Source of the DNA: Bacteroidales bacterium
Lineage (GTDB): Bacteria; Bacteroidota; Bacteroidia; Bacteroidales; JAGOPY01
Assembly: GCA_023229505.1 (NCBI GenBank)
Contig: JALNZD010000078.1
Location: 1 to 8,326 of the forward strand
DNA: 8,326 bases
Reading direction: 5' to 3'
Under the pieces are notes generated by a model. That model had not been told where the DNA came from, did no database searches, and saw only the letters and a program-made list of their open reading frames with translations. The first letter of the stretch is position 1, and every line of letters begins with the position of its first letter. The translations under genes were made by a program, and so were the position numbers. Shown here piece after piece: positions 6,807-8,326 of the stretch.

Positions 6807-6820
6807 GAGACTGTTTAAAA
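6807..6820. repeat. Left terminal inverted repeat of the IS5-family element
   Basis: GAGACTGTTTAAAA directly follows the TTA target copy at 6804-6806. It pairs with 7713-7726 with one mismatch at position 4. Confidence 0.9.
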
Positions 6821-6821
6821 T

Positions 6822-7592
6822 TCATATAGAAATTCGATTAACCATTAACCGAATCATGGATAACTGGATAAAAGCGATACCAGATTCGGGTAACCTTTCA
6901 TAATCTTTAGACATTCTTCGATGAAAAGAAAGCCAGGCAAATGTTCGTTCTACAATCCAGCGTTTGGGCAAGACTTTGAATGTGCCTGTTTCATTTCTTT
7001 TCACAATTTCCAGCGTCCATCCAAACTGAAGCCATACCCACTCAATCAATTCACCCATATAACCTCCATCTGCAAATATTTTCCGAATACCCGTAAGGTA
7101 CTTGTCTTTCAAGGACTTCATAACTTCTCTTGCGCCGACACTATCATGGATATTGGCAGCATGAATAACGATAATCATAACCAAGCCCAGAGTATCAACA
7201 ACAATGTGCCGCTTTCTTCCTTTGGTCTTTTTTCCGCCGTCATACCCAACATCTCCTTCACAAAGATTACAAGCCTTTACACTTTGGCTGTCAATAATAC
7301 CAACCGATGGTGTAGGCTTTTTGCCAATACCTATTCTGACTTTTTCTACAAGGAAATCATGCGTCTCTTCGATCAAGCCATCTCTCTTCCACTTACGGAA
7401 GTAATAATAAACAGATTCCCATGGTGCATAATCTTTGGGAAGCATTCGCCACTGTATTCCGCTTTTAGTAATGTAAAGAAGCGCATTCATAATATCCCGG
7501 AGGCAGTATTTTCTCTTTCTTTGGTTAGGATCAATAAGATTTTCTATAACTTGCCACTGGCTTTCGGTCAAATCGCTTGGATAGGTTTTCAT
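6822..7592 (-). CDS. IS5-family transposase (IS1031-type DDE)
   Basis: The protein has 256 residues, encoded in a single frame as usual for the IS1031 group. The N-terminal region (about 1-85) is the DUF4096-type domain of IS402-like transposases (YPSDLTESQWQVIE, then GIQWRMLPKDY and YYYFRKW). The catalytic domain follows: Asp101 in GIIDSQSVK, Asp175 in FADGGYMG and Glu215 in RWIVERTFAWL with the HRRMSKDYE tail, which matches the DDE triad of the family. The stop is 15 bases inside the left end. The start has an A-rich upstream stretch and no Shine-Dalgarno. Nothing is missing, so the enzyme may be active. It would cut and join the element's ends with TNA target choice. A long antisense frame over the same bases is not a gene. 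Confidence 0.95.
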   Translation of the reverse strand: MKTYPSDLTESQWQVIENLIDPNQRKRKYCLRDIMNALLYITKSGIQWRMLPKDYAPWESVYYYFRKWKRDGLIEETHDFLVEKVRIGIGKKPTPSVGIIDSQSVKACNLCEGDVGYDGGKKTKGRKRHIVVDTLGLVMIIVIHAANIHDSVGAREVMKSLKDKYLTGIRKIFADGGYMGELIEWVWLQFGWTLEIVKRNETGTFKVLPKRWIVERTFAWLSFHRRMSKDYERLPESGIAFIQLSMIRLMVNRISI

Positions 7593-7712
7593 TTTCGTTT
7601 ATTTTATTGGTTATTACAAACTGAAGAAATCTATCCGCCGGTTGGCGAAAGCCTTTTTACTTATTATTCACATTCGTTTGTTAATCAATATGATCAATAG
7701 TTTATCTTAAAT

Positions 7713-7726
7713 TTTTAAACAGACTC
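7713..7726. repeat. Right terminal inverted repeat of the IS5-family element
   Basis: TTTTAAACAGACTC ends directly before the TTA target copy at 7727-7729 and is the partner of 6807-6820. Confidence 0.9.
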
Positions 7727-7782
7727 TTAATTTTAAAGGCATGAAACTAGCGAAGTTAAATGACACTAGTCCTTGTAAAGAT

Positions 7783-7884
7783 TCAAGTAGGATTATCCAC
7801 AAATAGTGCATGTTTAACTTTACCATCAATCATATAAAAGAATAATAAAACATTACCAGGTGTAGTTTCGCAGTCGTAAGCCAT
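7783..7884 (-). CDS. Possible 33-residue peptide or gene remnant, unidentified
   Basis: On the minus strand an ATG preceded by an A-rich run opens a 33-codon frame (MAYDCETTPGNVLLFF, then YMIDGKVKHALFVDN) with a balanced protein-like composition. It stops at TGA 7785-7783. It lies in the only free stretch between the IS5 element and the IS66 end. I recognise no family. It may be the N-terminal stub of a decayed gene or a chance frame. Confidence 0.2.
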   Translation of the reverse strand: MAYDCETTPGNVLLFFYMIDGKVKHALFVDNPT

Positions 7885-7924
7885 TTATTTCTTTTTTTAC
7901 GTCACAAAAATTTTGAAATTATAC

Positions 7925-8178
7925 GTAACCCTTCGGTCTGATGCGTCTTGACTCGTAACGCAAAATTAGTTTTATTTCCGGGGTTTTTATTTCAGATTCT
8001 GCGGAAGCAGTTCTTCAAGGCGTTGGATAGAGTGATCCGGGATGCGGGTGAGGACTTTGGTGAGCCAGTCGAACGGCTCGATGTTGTTGATTTTGCAGGT
8101 GGCAAAGAAAGAATACATAATGGCTGCTCGCTGGGCACCTTCGTGCGAACCTGCAAACAAATAATTTTTCCTGCCCAG
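7925..8178 (-). mobile_element. IS66-family remnant, right end only
   Basis: GTAA at 7925-7928, followed by CCCTTCGGTCTGATGCG, looks like an IS66 terminal repeat, which characteristically begins GTAA. It lies 62 bases outside the stop of a recognisable IS66 transposase C-terminus. Homology ends at about 8178, inside a perfect inverted repeat. The rest of the element (most of the transposase and any accessory genes) is absent from the window. The expected 8-bp target duplication would be 7917-7924 but cannot be confirmed without the other end. Confidence 0.75.
7987..8178 (-). pseudogene. IS66 transposase, last 63 residues
   Basis: On the minus strand the frame starts with LGRKNYLFAGSHEGAQRAA, the hallmark of the IS66 transposase C-terminal region, continues through MYSFFATCKIN, EPFDWLTKVL and RIPDH, and ends QRLEELLPQNLK with TAA at 7989-7987. 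Full-length IS66 transposases are roughly 500 residues, so this is about the last eighth. Upstream the frame stays open for nine more codons with no family likeness and then meets TAA at 8208-8206. It is a truncated, non-functional copy. Two overlapping frames on either strand are shadows of it. Confidence 0.88.
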
Positions 8179-8205
8179 CTTATGTAAAACTTTCCATAAG
8201 CTGGG
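8174..8205. repeat. Perfect 11-bp inverted repeat at the IS66 breakpoint
   Basis: CCCAGCTTATG (8174-8184) and CATAAGCTGGG (8195-8205) are perfect inverted repeats around 10 bases; AAA and TTT inside can pair as well, leaving a two-base loop. The left arm includes the first IS66-like codons (Leu-Gly), so the dyad sits exactly where IS66 homology stops. It resembles a recombinase dyad site more than a terminator, since no T-tract follows. Confidence 0.8.
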
Positions 8206-8221
8206 TTATGCACAGTAAATC

Positions 8222-8300
8222 ATTATGTAAAGCGATGTTTTATTACTTGTTAATAGTCAACGCTTTGACATAAAGAATAACGCACATCGCTTTACATAAT
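8222..8300. repeat. Perfect 17-bp inverted repeat with inner hairpin
   Basis: The arms at 8222-8238 and 8284-8300 (ATTATGTAAAGCGATGT and its reverse complement) match perfectly over 17 bases around a 45-base spacer. Inside, GTCAA (8256-8260) pairs with TTGAC (8265-8269) around CGCT. The outer arm shares TTATGTAAA with the neighbouring dyad (8180-8188 and 8223-8231). The whole could fold into one long stem with an inner hairpin, as attC-like sites, miniature transposable elements and some RNAs do. No reading frame is seen in 8206-8326. Confidence 0.8.
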
Positions 8301-8326
8301 ATTTCATCCATTTAGAAGCTCTTTAA

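Larger units (their letters stand above)
6807..7726 (-). mobile_element. Complete IS5-family insertion sequence, IS1031-type
   Basis: The element is 920 bp with terminal inverted repeats starting GAGACTGTTTAAAA (left) and GAGTCTGTTTAAAA (right, read inward), one mismatch in 14. It is flanked on both sides by TTA (6804-6806 and 7727-7729), matching the TNA three-base target duplication known for the IS1031 group. It carries one uninterrupted transposase gene on the minus strand that fills most of the element. A 134-bp leader precedes the gene and includes a small hairpin, CGCC-GGTT-GGCG at 7636-7647. Intact ends and frame suggest recent insertion. Confidence 0.93.

Noticed and set aside
6921..7700. 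259-codon open frame on the + strand
   Set aside because: It is antisense to an intact transposase with a full DDE triad and shows no family features; it runs past the IS gene only because the leader is free of stops.
7948..8213. Frames at 7948-8187 (+) and 7992-8213 (-)
   Set aside because: Both are shadows of the IS66 transposase C-terminus, which reads in a third frame ending at 7987.
8222..8300. True integron attC site
   Set aside because: Although foldable, I cannot identify the conserved RYYYAAC and GTTRRRY boxes or extrahelical bases, and no integrase is in the window, so it is kept only as a hypothesis.

Overview
The window reads as AT-rich chromosomal DNA of a Bacteroidota member, most plausibly an environmental Saprospiria-like or related lineage. 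The reasons are three secreted proteins ending in type IX secretion (T9SS) type A sorting domains (PNP motif near the domain start, VDIS/LDIS and G-I-Y strands, K-x-V-K end), signal peptides with Gln next to the predicted cleavage site, no clear Shine-Dalgarno sites, and insertion sequences of the IS5 and IS66 families. The lineage below phylum is inference.

Layout. Bases 1-278 hold the 3' end of a decayed gene, readable only with two frameshifts. A small two-helix membrane protein with a signal peptide follows (317-826). The gap 827-1138 holds a short palindrome cluster and copy A of a two-block repeat (868-999). Then come three co-directional genes for T9SS cargo: a 901-residue protein with two tandem leucine-rich receptor-L-like solenoids (1139-3844), a 254-residue protein with YDANN motifs (3948-4712) and a 453-residue single-solenoid paralogue of the first (4746-6107). 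Bases 6108-6466 hold no intact gene, only a minus-strand remnant rich in Gly-Thr-Ser-Gly and one perfect palindrome. Next on the minus strand are a terminator and the 3' half of a tRNA-Pro(CGG) that lacks its 5' half, then copy B of the repeat (6567-6699). A complete IS5-family (IS1031-type) element with TTA target duplication occupies 6807-7726. The right end is an IS66 remnant (7925 to about 8178) that stops at a perfect inverted repeat, followed by a second, larger inverted repeat (8222-8300).

How it fits together. The trio forms a surface or secreted module: each protein would be exported by Sec and then passed across the outer membrane by T9SS, and the solenoids suggest binding to a carbohydrate or protein. 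Ligand and role cannot be read from the sequence. The trio lies between two copies of the same repeat, one copy abuts half a tRNA, and two IS elements sit just beyond. This suggests an accessory, recombination-prone region, perhaps a cassette or island edge. The least explained structures are the two-block repeat and the inverted repeats at the right end.
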